Source: Flavobacterium inviolabile (GTDB lineage Bacteria; Bacteroidota; Bacteroidia; Flavobacteriales; Flavobacteriaceae). From it: DNA of 64,000 nucleotides. Location: assembly GCF_013389455.1 (NCBI RefSeq), contig NZ_CP058278.1, positions 2,046,001-2,110,000 on the forward strand, given 5' to 3'. Each line of letters begins with the position of its first letter. Position 1 is the stretch's first letter. The position numbers and the translations under genes are program-made. Under the pieces are notes generated by a model. The model saw only the letters and a program-made list of their open reading frames with translations, had not been told where the DNA came from and ran no database searches. Shown here piece by piece: positions 45,104 through 54,659 of the stretch.

Positions 45104-46297
45104 ATGCCAGATTTATACATTGCCCCCAATCATATACAAAATAAAATTAATGGTCTTATAAATGGTTTTTTCATAGAAATTGATGAAGATAAAACTCCAA
45201 TTATTTTTTTTAAGTTCGAGCCAAGTATTTTAAGTGATCTTATTTCAGGATGCGATTTTGAGTTTATTATAAGAAATCCAAAATTGAGTAATAGAAGTGT
45301 AACCCTTTATGTATTTGATAATCCAAAGGATCCATTATGGGTAACATATTCAAATTTCAGTGAAGAAGATACAATTTATATAAATTTTGACAAATCTGTA
45401 ATTAATTTTATCAAAGCAGAAAGGTTCAAAATAGTTTATTATAATCATTTAAATCTTCCAATTTTTACAACAGTTTTATATAAACAAAATTCTATTAACA
45501 AATTCAATGAATGGGTAATTGATATTCATAAAGATTTTGAATTATATGAAGAAATAACCGATGGTTATTTTATGCCAGAAAATAACCTAAAAGGTTTCAA
45601 ATTATCAATAGATAACGTTGATAATTCTAATGTACAAAAACTAAATATTATTTCTTATCCTAATAATGAAGACTCTCAATTAGAAAATAAGATTTCTTAC
45701 TATAATTTTGATGAATTTCAAAAAAATGGTAAGCACGGTTATGATCAAGAGAATAATATACAGCATTTTCTTTCAAATTTTTTAACAGAAAACCAAGATT
45801 TATTTACATCTCTACAAAATTCAAGAGATGAAGAAATAACAGATTTTACTATAATAAGCAAAAACGCAATAGTTTTGATAGAATCTAAAGCTGTGAAAAG
45901 TAATAAGCAATCTAAAGTTACTCAAGCAATCGTCAAAGCTATAAATCAATTAAATAAAGCTGAAAAAAAAGTATTAGAGAAGAATGTTGAATCAACAAAT
46001 TCTAAATTTGAATCTAAATACAAAGATTGTGATGTTATTATAAAAATTTGTTTAATTAACGATAGTACAACTACTACCTTATTAAGAGAAGGAAATTATA
46101 TTGATAACTTTACTAGAGAGGAATTACCAATTTTTATCTCTGTCACAACCCTTTTTCAATTATTAGGAGATTTTGCCATTAATTTTAAAGGAGATTTAAA
46201 AAAAAATTTAATTGAGAATCTACTAAACAACTATTATAATCATATAAAAAAAACTAGCGATAAATATTTGCTTATTAGGGAATATAAGAAAAGATAG
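45104..46297 (+). CDS. PD-(D/E)xK nuclease-like protein
   Basis: 397 aa. The C-terminal half contains EEITDFTIISKNAIVLIESKAVKSN: D247 with E260-x-K262 in a beta-strand pair, the core of a PD-(D/E)xK nuclease. The N-terminal ~200 aa are beta-rich and unassigned. The arrangement (large N-terminal sensor-like domain, C-terminal nuclease) is like Shedu-type defence proteins, but it was not identified as one by sequence. Flanked by attC-like ends; no operon partner. Confidence 0.6.
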   Translation: MPDLYIAPNHIQNKINGLINGFFIEIDEDKTPIIFFKFEPSILSDLISGCDFEFIIRNPKLSNRSVTLYVFDNPKDPLWVTYSNFSEEDTIYINFDKSVINFIKAERFKIVYYNHLNLPIFTTVLYKQNSINKFNEWVIDIHKDFELYEEITDGYFMPENNLKGFKLSIDNVDNSNVQKLNIISYPNNEDSQLENKISYYNFDEFQKNGKHGYDQENNIQHFLSNFLTENQDLFTSLQNSRDEEITDFTIISKNAIVLIESKAVKSNKQSKVTQAIVKAINQLNKAEKKVLEKNVESTNSKFESKYKDCDVIIKICLINDSTTTTLLREGNYIDNFTREELPIFISVTTLFQLLGDFAINFKGDLKKNLIENLLNNYYNHIKKTSDKYLLIREYKKR

Positions 46298-46302
46298 AAA
46301 CA

Positions 46303-46492
46303 GCAGCTAACATGCATTTTGCAAAATGGCTGCTTTCTTTTAAGATTGAAGTTTAATTTTGTATCCCTTAAAAGCCAATTATATTGACTTTTTATTAAAT
46401 TTAGCCAAATAATAGGCTTTTGCTCTAAGTAGTGCTGAATTGAAACTTTTGCTTTCAATTCCCGCCACTTCGCAAAGCTCAGGCACGTTATA
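46303..46492 (+). repeat. attC-like site after the nuclease-like gene
   Basis: About 190 bp. Starts GCAGCTAACATGCATTTTGC, contains AAAAGCCAATTATATTG and TTCCCGCCACTTCGCAAAG, and ends CACGTTATATGC. It matches the downstream spacer of the next gene (47173-47345) along its length. R''-like GCTAAC and R'-like GTTATAT boxes sit at the two ends, as in integron attC sites. Confidence 0.5.
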
Positions 46493-46539
46493 TGCAACTA
46501 ACACGAACACCCCATGACATTGATTCAAACTAAAAAAAT

Positions 46540-47154
46540 ATGGCTAAAACACTGGACACAACAATAGAACTTGCAAGATGGTTTGACAAAGATGGCATAG
46601 AAAAAAAAGTGACCATTCAACAATATCTTGACTTTGTAACAAATCAAGATAAAACGCAAATAGCTGACTTTATTTTTCAAAGATTACATAGTAGATATTT
46701 AAAACCTTTTCTATTTAGTGATGAAAAATTCACCAAAGAATTCAAAAACGGTTTTTCTATAATGGCAAATTGTTGTTTACTTATTGAAACATTACAATCA
46801 TTTAAAAACGGTTGGGGTGACAGCGACCGTAAATCAGGACAAGCATTTAAACAATTTTTGACATCCGAATTAAAATTTTCAGCTTTTAAAAGTAAAGAAC
46901 ACGACTTTTATGTAAATATTCGCTGTGGTATTTTACATCAAGGGGAAACAACAGGTGGCTGGATTGTTAATCGTAGCGGAACAAATTTATTTGACGACAA
47001 AAACCTTGCAGTAGATAGTATCGTATTTGCAAGAGAATTAGAGAATTCTCTCAAAAACTATTCTGAAAACTTGAAAGTTGCAAAATGGGACAGCGAACTT
47101 TGGGACAATTTCAGAACGAAAATGAGAAAGATAATTTCCAACTGTGAAAAATAA
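46540..47154 (+). CDS. Unknown protein with HEPN-like R-x4-H motif
   Basis: 204 aa, mostly helical. The segment FYVNIRCGILHQGETTGGW contains R128-x4-H133, the HEPN pattern, in the typical position before a turn. RCGxLHQ is a recurrent form of the motif in HEPN-like proteins. No partner nucleotidyltransferase is nearby. Bracketed by GTTATATGC (5') and GCGTATAAC (3'), which pair with one G-T wobble, so the gene looks like an integron-type cassette. Confidence 0.55.
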   Translation: MAKTLDTTIELARWFDKDGIEKKVTIQQYLDFVTNQDKTQIADFIFQRLHSRYLKPFLFSDEKFTKEFKNGFSIMANCCLLIETLQSFKNGWGDSDRKSGQAFKQFLTSELKFSAFKSKEHDFYVNIRCGILHQGETTGGWIVNRSGTNLFDDKNLAVDSIVFARELENSLKNYSENLKVAKWDSELWDNFRTKMRKIISNCEK

Positions 47155-47172
47155 CAACCTTAACAACTTTGG

Positions 47173-47345
47173 CAGCGTATAACATGTGTTTTTCAAAATG
47201 GCTAGTTTAGTGAAAATATTGAGCTTATTCTTTTTAAGCCACAAAAGCCAATCATATTGGCTTTTGTGTTAAATTAGTAAATACAACTGGCTTTCGCTTC
47301 GATTTTCCGCCACTTTCCAAAAAAAGATAGTGCTTGATGTATGGC
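47173..47345 (+). repeat. attC-like site after the HEPN-like gene
   Basis: Starts GCAGCGTATAACATGTG, includes the hairpin CACAAAAGCCAAT / ATTGGCTTTTGTG (47239-47269, also a possible terminator) and GCTTCGATTTTCCGCCACTT. Homologous to 46303-46492. The 3' R' box is not clear. Bases 47346-47628 contain no gene. Confidence 0.45.
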
Positions 47346-47628
47346 GACAAAATTTTCGGAGGAAGTATCTGCATGATCAAACCCGTGAGTTTATTAATTC
47401 CAAATGTACATAATTCTAATATCCGGGTAAATTAAATATACAAATCTTTTAAGACTTATAAGACGAGTAGCAATGGAATCCTATGTTGAATTTTTTGGAT
47501 TTTATCATCTTATGGAAAGTGTTACTAATTTTAGAAGTTTGAAGATATTAACTTTGAAGTTTATATTTTTGTAGTATTATGTACAATCAGCTGGTCCAGC
47601 TAAAATAAAAGAACAAAAAGATTGCGAA

Positions 47629-48216
47629 ATGACAGATCTATTAATAAACTACATTTCTTCAACAGGAGCTCTCTCAACCGAGGAGATTAATTTTTCTGTG
47701 CAGTTCTTCAAACAGATTTGCTTAAAAAAGGGCGATTTTTTTATCCGTGAGGATGAATCTTGCCATCATATTGGCTTTATTGTTATTGGCGCTGTAAAAG
47801 CATACGCTCTTGACAAAGAAGGAAAGGAAAATATAACCTGTTTCAAGTTTGAAAATGAATTTGTGACCTCGTTTCCGGAATTTGTGGCGCAGGAAAAATC
47901 CAGAAGGAGTATCAGGGCTATAGAAGATAGCGTAATCTATAGGATCAGCCACCCGGACTATCAGGATCTGCTTGCTCAGGTGACTGCCTGGAACGGAGTC
48001 ATAAAAGCGGTGATGGAACAGGAGTATAAGCAAAAGGAAAGTTACTTGCTGCACTACAATAACAGGTCAGCTGTGGATAAATACCGTCATGTCCTGTCGA
48101 ACGAACCGATGCTCGTCCGGCGCATAGCTACACAAGATCTGGCATCATACCTGGGAATCACGCAACGGTCGCTTACACGGGCGAAGGGGCAACTGCACAG
48201 ACCCAAGGTATTATAG
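47629..48216 (+). CDS. Crp/Fnr-family transcriptional regulator
   Basis: 195 aa. The cNMP-binding-like domain is clear (QFFKQICLKKGDFFIREDESCHHIGFIVIGAVKAY, then FENEFVTSFPEF). The C-terminal HTH is RRIATQDLASYLGITQRSLTRAKGQL, ending a little short of the usual tail. No ligand can be inferred. 53 bp before an MBL-fold gene in the same direction, a likely target. Confidence 0.88.
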   Translation: MTDLLINYISSTGALSTEEINFSVQFFKQICLKKGDFFIREDESCHHIGFIVIGAVKAYALDKEGKENITCFKFENEFVTSFPEFVAQEKSRRSIRAIEDSVIYRISHPDYQDLLAQVTAWNGVIKAVMEQEYKQKESYLLHYNNRSAVDKYRHVLSNEPMLVRRIATQDLASYLGITQRSLTRAKGQLHRPKVL

Positions 48217-48269
48217 GACAAATGTCCTTATGCAGTCCTGATCAGTGATCTAGATTTGCACAAAAAACT

Positions 48270-48950
48270 ATGTTACGTCAAATTGCTCCCGAGGTGTTTC
48301 AGATTTCCCTGATGCCAAGAAACAGTATCAACTGCTATATTATCGAAGGTATATTGGTAGACTCCGGAATACGGAGTTCATATAGCACAGTAAAGAATGC
48401 TCTCCAAAAAATCTCCGTTTATCAACACGTACTGACGCATGCACATGCAGACCACCAGGGCTGTAGTGATCAGATATGCGAAGAATTCTCGATACCCTTA
48501 CTCTGCCATCCTGGCGAAGTTTTTAGGACCGAAACGGGTATGGTAACCAAGGACTATCCGGATCCACAACATTGGGTAGCAAAGTTTCAACAAAAGTATT
48601 GGGCGGGTCAGGGACATCAAGTCCAACGGACAATTGTTGAAAACGATAAGATCGGAAACTTTCAAGTAATAGAGACACCCGGACATTCGGCAGGTCATAT
48701 CTCTTTATTCCGTGAGCGAGATGGGGTACTAATAATCGGAGATGTGGCGACAAATATGAACCTGCTCACAACAGCGACCGGTTTACGGCTTCCACCAAGT
48801 CTATTCACCACAGATCAGCAGCGCAACATCAAATCGCTCCAGAAGTTGGCAAAACTGAATCCGGCCATTATCTGTTTCGGTCACGGACCGATCATGATAA
48901 ATAAAAATCGGAAGTTTGAGCAATTTGTGACGAAATGCAGCGAACTTTAA
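48270..48950 (+). CDS. MBL-fold metallo-hydrolase
   Basis: 226 aa. The zinc-site motif THAHADHQG (HxHxDH) at about residues 57-65 is intact, later ligands appear in IETPGHSAGHISL and LIIGDVATNMN, and CFGHGP provides the final His. Glyoxalase-II/beta-lactamase-like fold, cytosolic. Substrate unknown; Crp-regulated by position. Confidence 0.9.
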   Translation: MLRQIAPEVFQISLMPRNSINCYIIEGILVDSGIRSSYSTVKNALQKISVYQHVLTHAHADHQGCSDQICEEFSIPLLCHPGEVFRTETGMVTKDYPDPQHWVAKFQQKYWAGQGHQVQRTIVENDKIGNFQVIETPGHSAGHISLFRERDGVLIIGDVATNMNLLTTATGLRLPPSLFTTDQQRNIKSLQKLAKLNPAIICFGHGPIMINKNRKFEQFVTKCSEL

Positions 48951-49043
48951 TAAAGATGGATAACAAGAAGTAAGAGAAGCTTTGCCTTATCTGATGGAGT
49001 ATGATAATTTGTTATAATTGCTAGCTCAAGTGATAGAAGTTCC

Positions 49044-49250
49044 TTGCAAGATAAAAATGATATTTTCGTTCGGGAAGGTGAAAACGGTAAGGAAATAGCA
49101 TTTATAAATACAGGTTTTTTTCGTTCTTACGATCATTCAGATGATGGTAAGGAAAGTACTTTTTGTTTCAGGTTTCCGAATACTTTTCTAGCATCCTATT
49201 CATCATTTATTTCCGGTGCGCCTAGGCTATTTCAAATGCTGAACTTTTGA
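49044..49250 (+). pseudogene. Crp/Fnr-family remnant
   Basis: About 68 codons, DIFVREGENGKEIAFINTGFFRSYDHSDDGKESTFCFRFPNTFLASYSSFISG, equal to the middle of a Crp cNMP domain, then unrelated codons and a stop. Beginning and HTH are lacking. Confidence 0.75.
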
Positions 49251-49257
49251 TTTTACA

Positions 49258-49290
49258 AAAGCCCAGATAATATATTATCTGGGCTTTTTA
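49258..49290 (+). terminator. Terminator
   Basis: AGCCCAGATAAT / ATTATCTGGGCT followed by TTTTTA. Ends the Crp/MBL region. Confidence 0.75.
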
Positions 49291-49403
49291 TATCCATTAT
49301 GCTAAGATACCATTCTTATCAAACTTTAAAATCTGTTTTCAGGCAACCGGAGCCGAATTCAGAGTAAAACAAATTTGGTATTTTTCTGAAATCCCAACGA
49401 TAT

Positions 49404-49432
49404 AAGGACAATCTTTTGATTGTCCTTTTTTA
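49404..49432 (+). terminator. Second hairpin before the AAA+ gene
   Basis: AAGGACAATC / GATTGTCCTT then TTTTAG. With the hairpin at 49258 it isolates the toxin operon; no other feature is seen between 49291 and 49566. Confidence 0.7.
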
Positions 49433-49566
49433 GTGTTCTAAAGATACTTTTTACTGCAAAGACAGAATACAATGGCTTTATAACTAGCCAGATAAGATTG
49501 CTTCTGATAATTTTGACGGCTATAAATAGTACCTCAAAAGAATATATTTAGAAATCAAAAATAATT

Positions 49567-51036
49567 ATGAGCCATTCTGTCCTTTTAAATGAAATCATTC
49601 CGGAAAAACCTATAAAAAAACAGGTACAGACCACTGAAAAGGTGGAGCCGCACATTGATCTATCAAAAACAATTAATGTGAATCATGATTCCTTAAATAA
49701 AGAAATGGAATGGTTGGAATCTTTGATCTCAATACGTTGTAAAGAACTGTTTTTACAAGGAAAACTCGATTTTGAACCGGTTGAGGAAATCCCTGAATTG
49801 CCGAAAACAGATTCGGATTCACCTTACGGAATTATTATCAATACGTATCAACTTCAGGAAATGGATCGGGTTTTATTGGCTTTAGGTATTGCATCGGCCC
49901 ATTATCCGTCGTTATTCAAATCGTTTATACAAATAGAAGAAAGCAGTAGCGCATTTGCAATCGATGTTGGCGGAGAATACAATAAAACAAACCGATCGTT
50001 TAAGCCAACATTTCAAACGGCACTCTTTTTACTGGCCGGAAAAGATTTGTCCTTATGGTCACTTTATAATGCCAAACTGATAGCGGGAAGTGTCTTATTG
50101 CAAAATGATATTATTTACAATCGTACGGAAACGGATTTTATTTACGGAAAAATTGAGTTGGATAAAGCGTATTTAAACTATTTCCTGTCGGGTAAAAAAC
50201 CACGATTGGATCACGGAACCTATTTTCCCGGAAGTTTATACGAATCGGATCTAACATTGGATGATATTGTTTTGGAGCCGATGGTACGAGAACAGATAGA
50301 ACCAATCGGACAATACATTAAAGCATTGGAAAGCGGTTTTTTTAAAAGTAACGAGCACCATTTTAAATCCGGATTTATTGCCTTATTCTACGGTGCACCC
50401 GGAACCGGGAAAACAATGCTGGCCGGAATACTTGCCAATACATACGGTATTGATATGTACCATGTAGACCTTTCGCAGGTAGTTAGTAAATACATTGGTG
50501 AAACCGAAAAAAACCTTGAAATTCTTTTTAACCGCCTGCAAGGCAAAAACTGTATGCTTTTCTTTGATGAAGCCGACTCGTTATTCGGAAAACGCTCGGA
50601 TGTTAAAGATGCCCATGACCGGTATGCCAATCAGGAAGTGTCGTATTTACTGCAACGCATCGAAAAATTTGACGGGCTTACGGTTTTGGCTTCCAACTTT
50701 GAAAACAATATGGATGAAGCCTTTAAACGTCGTATTGATTTGTCAATTAATATCATTCGTCCGACCGAAGCTACCCGGGAAGCACTTTGGAAGCAATACC
50801 TGCCTAAAAATGTAATGTTCGAAAGCGAAGCTTTTCTAAAACATCTGGCAAAAGACTATTCCTATACCGGTTCCAATATCCGTAACATCATGAAAAATGT
50901 AGCGATAGCACTGCATAATGAAGGCGGAAAAAGTATTGGACAGGAGTTGATAAGTCCTTTTCTGGCGATTGAAAGCGAAAAAGCTTTCGGAAAAAATCAA
51001 GCCCGTGTCAACACTTTTATCAGGAGACCGGAATAA
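49567..51036 (+). CDS. AAA+ ATPase of contractile-injection-system type
   Basis: 489 aa. An N-terminal ~240 aa domain (DLSKTINVNHDSLNKEMEWLESLISIRCKELF...) precedes a complete AAA+ module: Walker A GAPGTGKT (276-283), Walker B MLFFDEADSLFGKRSD (331-337 core), sensor ASNFENNMDEAFKRRID, and an arginine-finger-like FKRRID. This layout matches the ATPases of extracellular contractile injection systems (Afp15/Pnf15-like). No sheath, tube or baseplate genes are in the window, so it is an orphan copy placed before an effector gene, or supports loading of that effector. Confidence 0.85.
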   Translation: MSHSVLLNEIIPEKPIKKQVQTTEKVEPHIDLSKTINVNHDSLNKEMEWLESLISIRCKELFLQGKLDFEPVEEIPELPKTDSDSPYGIIINTYQLQEMDRVLLALGIASAHYPSLFKSFIQIEESSSAFAIDVGGEYNKTNRSFKPTFQTALFLLAGKDLSLWSLYNAKLIAGSVLLQNDIIYNRTETDFIYGKIELDKAYLNYFLSGKKPRLDHGTYFPGSLYESDLTLDDIVLEPMVREQIEPIGQYIKALESGFFKSNEHHFKSGFIALFYGAPGTGKTMLAGILANTYGIDMYHVDLSQVVSKYIGETEKNLEILFNRLQGKNCMLFFDEADSLFGKRSDVKDAHDRYANQEVSYLLQRIEKFDGLTVLASNFENNMDEAFKRRIDLSINIIRPTEATREALWKQYLPKNVMFESEAFLKHLAKDYSYTGSNIRNIMKNVAIALHNEGGKSIGQELISPFLAIESEKAFGKNQARVNTFIRRPE

Positions 51037-51084
51037 AATCAAATCAACAGAACAAAAAATAAGCTGTATAGCAACGAATAAAAA

Positions 51085-54006
51085 ATGGGTAGAAAAACAT
51101 TTGCGCAGAGAACGGGAGGGGAACAGAATCAAAAAAATGAGCATTCCCGGACAGAGAACAACTATATAGAGGTTACGAATCAGGATGCTACGATCCTATT
51201 GTCAAAAAATGAGGTAACACAAATCACATATACCGCCTTTAAAAACCGGGCTTTTAAAAAAATCGAGAACGGGCAATCGATTCTGACAGTTTCAAATACC
51301 GGATTGGCTGTTTTAGAGGTGAATAAGGCTTTACGTAAGTTAGGCTATAATGCACCGGAACAAGAAATGGAATTCACTGTGGAAACACAGTTGGCATTGG
51401 CCGCTTTTCAATACGATCGGGGTATTATCGGCATACCTGTTTTTGATGCTGTTACTTTACTGAAAATGGATGAGGAATTGGGAGAATTGGAAAGAGAGCA
51501 GGAGCAAAGTGCGTCTAAAAATGAACAAGCATCTTCTGTGCAGAAAGAAGAAGAAATACAAACACCACCTCCGAATGAAAAAATAAGGTTAAGTGTGGGT
51601 ATCGTTCCAATGGATATAAAAAGTGATAAGGAGTTTTTTAACTTTTTAGATATGAAAATCTTCGGTAAGATTACTGATATCAACTGGGATATCGGTAAAA
51701 ATACATATAAGAATTACATCGGAGAAGAGACATTTTGTCAAGTTGAAATTGCCAGTCTGAAAAAATATTTAGGGATCACCGATGAGCAGTGGGATGATAT
51801 GAAGAGTAAAACCACTTCAAGTACAACAAGTGCCGTCGACTTAAGAAAGTCCATTGGAAGCTATTTAGAGAAAGCAAAAGAGCGGGAAAAAGCCATAAAC
51901 GATCTCGATATTTTAGAAGCCAAATTATTTGGTCTGGAAGAACTTTACAAGGAGTATAGAGCGTATTTTGAATTATTAAAATTGGGTGGTGAATCAGCTG
52001 TAGGAGCTGTAATGACATATAAACCGGAGCTGGATAAAAAGGCAAAAGACAATGGCTTTGAAGATATTCAGGATTTTGAAAATACGATTAAAAAATATCT
52101 TGATGCGTTCCGTGATGAAACAGTTCGTTTGGCAGAAGATTATATCGATAAGTATGAGCATTTATTATACAAAGAAGAAGAACGATTAAAGAAAGACGGC
52201 GTTCTGACAAAGCTTTATACTGCATTTACCAAAAGCGGAGCAGCTAAAAAAATAAAAGACGGAGATTCCAAGCAATTTAATGCTGTGCTGATATCTGGTC
52301 AGAGTAATGGTTCTACTCAGGCACTGAAAATGTATGATGAAGGAAAAGCCGAAATGGAAAGTGGTATTGATGAAGTAAAATCACTGGACTCTTTCCTTTT
52401 TAAAGACAAAACATTTGACTATAAAAGACTGGCTAAAGTAAGCTCTCAAAAAGAGTTTGAAAATTTTCTATTTGAATTTATAAAATCAAAACGGGAAAGT
52501 GCTAAAAATGTTCGTAAAGATTTAAAAGAAAATCCGGATGCGATATATAAACGTCAGGAATTACTGGAACATTCCTATCAGAAACAAGGTGTTGTAAAAG
52601 GTAGTATTATTGATTCAGCTATTAAGCAAAAAATCAATGATATCGGGACGATAGACATCTTTATTAATATCGGCCTTGCTATTGCTTCTATCATAGTAGT
52701 TGTGGCTACCTGGGGAGCGGCAACTCCTTATGTTATTGCCGGTACAGCGGTATCATTAGGAATGAGTGTCTATAATGTATATGATGCCCTCGATCAATAT
52801 TCCAAAGCTCATGATAGTTATGAAATCGGATTGTTAAAAGACGAACCTAGTTTTGCTTGGGTAGTGGTAGCGATAGCAGGAGCCGCACTGGATGTTGCGG
52901 CATTTGCCGCAGTATTTAAATTAGCCGAACCCATAACAGAAGTTGCAGGCGTATTTAATAAAAGTTCTAAAACTTTCGATGATGTTAAAATATTAAAAGA
53001 AAGTCTCGCAAAAATCGACGGACTTGCAGATAAAGTACAGCTCAGTATTGTAAAACAGGCCGAACTGACAATTGAGTTTCGTAATACGGCTAAAGAATTT
53101 TTAGAAACAGCAGCAACACTTAATTCCGGAATAAATCCGGCAGCTATACCAAAATTAGTCCGCCTGGCTGATCTTGGTATCAAGCGGGGAGCACTTTCTT
53201 TCAGAAAGTTTTTGTTAGAATTAAAAATGCAAAATATAATTAAAGGTGTAGATAATCTTACAAAAGAAGAATTAAAAATCCTGAAAGAAGCATTTACGAA
53301 AGCGAAAAAAGGACCGGGGCTTTTAGATGAGATAGCAGAAAGTCTTTCTCTCAAACACAAAGATTTTTTATCCGAAAGAAACTTTACTATTGTAAAGCGG
53401 GGAAAATCAACGGTAAACTTAGATGTAATAGATGATGCCGGTGGAGTGCTGTTTAAAGGTACTGAAGAACATATTGAAAAATATATAGCGTTCATGAGCA
53501 AAAGTGCTTCAGAGCGTGCTGCAATTATTAAAGCAACAAAAACTCAGTTAAAAAAGAATACCCGGGTTGTATATGATCCGGAATTAGCAAAAGCAAAAGG
53601 TTATAATGTTCCGGTAAGTGCTAACGGTACTTCACCTGATTTTAAGGGGTTAAAAATGTATCTCAATGCGCAAGGAAAATTAGGAAACGGTAAAACGATT
53701 TCGGGTGTTTCTAAACAAGTATTTGATGATGCCTTGAATAAAATTATTAAATTTGACGGAGAGGTCAAAGTAAATATGACCGGAGTAAGAAGGTCAGATT
53801 TTGATAATTGCTGGAAAGCGATGGGGATCGATCCCACATTGGGCGCTAAATTAGAATCAAAATTGCAGCTGACCTGGCACCATTTGGATGATTTAGACGA
53901 AAATCTGAAAGGAACAATGCAGATTATACGAACTGAAGCACATAATAAAACATTGCCACATATGGGAAGTTTTGTTCAAATTGAAAATGTATTAAATTTA
54001 AATTAA
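51085..54006 (+). CDS. Large polymorphic-toxin effector with C-terminal WHH nuclease
   Basis: 973 aa. Residues about 65-125 are a peptidoglycan-binding-type helical domain (LAVLEVNKALRKLGYNAPEQEMEFTVETQLALAAFQYDRG). A charged coiled-coil-like region follows to about 500, then two hydrophobic segments (IDIFINIGLAIASIIVVVATWG and WVVVAIAGAALDVAAFAAVFK). The C-terminal ~130 aa start at VVYDPELAKAKGYNVP and hold W931-H932-H933 and GTMQIIRTEAHNKTLPHMG, the WHH group of HNH/EndoVII nuclease toxins, which degrade DNA in target cells. The AAA+ gene is 48 bp upstream; an SUKH immunity gene starts 2 bp after the stop. Confidence 0.85.
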   Translation: MGRKTFAQRTGGEQNQKNEHSRTENNYIEVTNQDATILLSKNEVTQITYTAFKNRAFKKIENGQSILTVSNTGLAVLEVNKALRKLGYNAPEQEMEFTVETQLALAAFQYDRGIIGIPVFDAVTLLKMDEELGELEREQEQSASKNEQASSVQKEEEIQTPPPNEKIRLSVGIVPMDIKSDKEFFNFLDMKIFGKITDINWDIGKNTYKNYIGEETFCQVEIASLKKYLGITDEQWDDMKSKTTSSTTSAVDLRKSIGSYLEKAKEREKAINDLDILEAKLFGLEELYKEYRAYFELLKLGGESAVGAVMTYKPELDKKAKDNGFEDIQDFENTIKKYLDAFRDETVRLAEDYIDKYEHLLYKEEERLKKDGVLTKLYTAFTKSGAAKKIKDGDSKQFNAVLISGQSNGSTQALKMYDEGKAEMESGIDEVKSLDSFLFKDKTFDYKRLAKVSSQKEFENFLFEFIKSKRESAKNVRKDLKENPDAIYKRQELLEHSYQKQGVVKGSIIDSAIKQKINDIGTIDIFINIGLAIASIIVVVATWGAATPYVIAGTAVSLGMSVYNVYDALDQYSKAHDSYEIGLLKDEPSFAWVVVAIAGAALDVAAFAAVFKLAEPITEVAGVFNKSSKTFDDVKILKESLAKIDGLADKVQLSIVKQAELTIEFRNTAKEFLETAATLNSGINPAAIPKLVRLADLGIKRGALSFRKFLLELKMQNIIKGVDNLTKEELKILKEAFTKAKKGPGLLDEIAESLSLKHKDFLSERNFTIVKRGKSTVNLDVIDDAGGVLFKGTEEHIEKYIAFMSKSASERAAIIKATKTQLKKNTRVVYDPELAKAKGYNVPVSANGTSPDFKGLKMYLNAQGKLGNGKTISGVSKQVFDDALNKIIKFDGEVKVNMTGVRRSDFDNCWKAMGIDPTLGAKLESKLQLTWHHLDDLDENLKGTMQIIRTEAHNKTLPHMGSFVQIENVLNLN

Positions 54007-54007
54007 G

Positions 54008-54427
54008 ATGATAGATATAACGATTAATAATAAGCTTGTCACTGAAAGTGAAATCAGTGAAGTCGAGAGTCAAATAGGAAGCATATTTCCGGAAGATTAT
54101 AAAGCTTTTTTATTGAAAAGCAATGGCGCCTATTTTGATTCTACTGAAGTTTTTTTAGGAGATTATGATGATGATATCAATGTGTTTGAAATCTATTCTT
54201 TGAAATATGGAGAGTCAAATTTTATTGAAAACAATGAGTTCAATGAAGGAATTCTGGATGAAGGTTATTTTAATATAGGTAGTATCAGAGGTGGAAATAT
54301 CTGCATGTCTTTACGGGAAGAAAATTATGGGGTAATATATGTTTATTATTCTATTGCAGAACTGGAATTTGCCGCTCTTTCCTTTTCTGAATTCCTGGAA
54401 GAGCTTGTTGATTATTCAGAAGAATAA
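54008..54427 (+). CDS. SUKH (SMI1/KNR4) family immunity protein 1
   Basis: 139 aa. The signature VESQIGSIFPEDYKAFLLKSNGAYF is the SUKH helix-strand block; IYSLKYGESNF and ICMSLREENYGVIYVYY complete the fold. It is placed directly after the toxin, the standard location for an immunity gene, and SUKH proteins are the usual partners of WHH nucleases. It should neutralise the toxin in the producer cell. Confidence 0.9.
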   Translation: MIDITINNKLVTESEISEVESQIGSIFPEDYKAFLLKSNGAYFDSTEVFLGDYDDDINVFEIYSLKYGESNFIENNEFNEGILDEGYFNIGSIRGGNICMSLREENYGVIYVYYSIAELEFAALSFSEFLEELVDYSEE

Positions 54428-54434
54428 TCCTGAA

Positions 54435-54475
54435 CATGTAAACAAAAACAGGAGAAAAAGTTAAGCTGCATTTTT
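54435..54475. repeat. Truncated repeat A/B end
   Basis: ATGTAAACAAAAACAGGAGA with AAAAGTTAAGCTGCATTTTT, equal to the first ~40 bp of repeats A and B. Confidence 0.5.
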
Positions 54476-54493
54476 GTAATGAGTCGTGGTATT

Positions 54494-54630
54494 TATATAC
54501 TTGAATGTACACCAATCCAATTTTTAATCTATTTCGGCTTTTTTCATTTAAACTATCATTAAGATTCAGTCTAAATCTAGTCGAGAACTGAATTTAGACT
54601 GATTTTTTTATTGGTATATTCAAGTATATA
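54494..54630. mobile_element. MITE-like element, copy 2 (inverted)
   Basis: 137 bp with terminal repeats TATATACTTGAATGTACACC(AAT) and (ATT)GGTATATTCAAGTATATA and an inner stem CAGTCTAAAT / AATTTAGACTG. It corresponds to the inverse of 44596-44731. It separates the two SUKH genes; a weak third half-copy may lie at 58571-58655. Confidence 0.75.
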
Positions 54631-54659
54631 ATCATCTAAATAATTATAATCATAAGAAT

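Noticed and set aside
49567..54006. Complete type VI secretion or eCIS cluster.
   Set aside because: Only the ATPase and one effector are present; no sheath, tube, baseplate or spike genes occur in the window.
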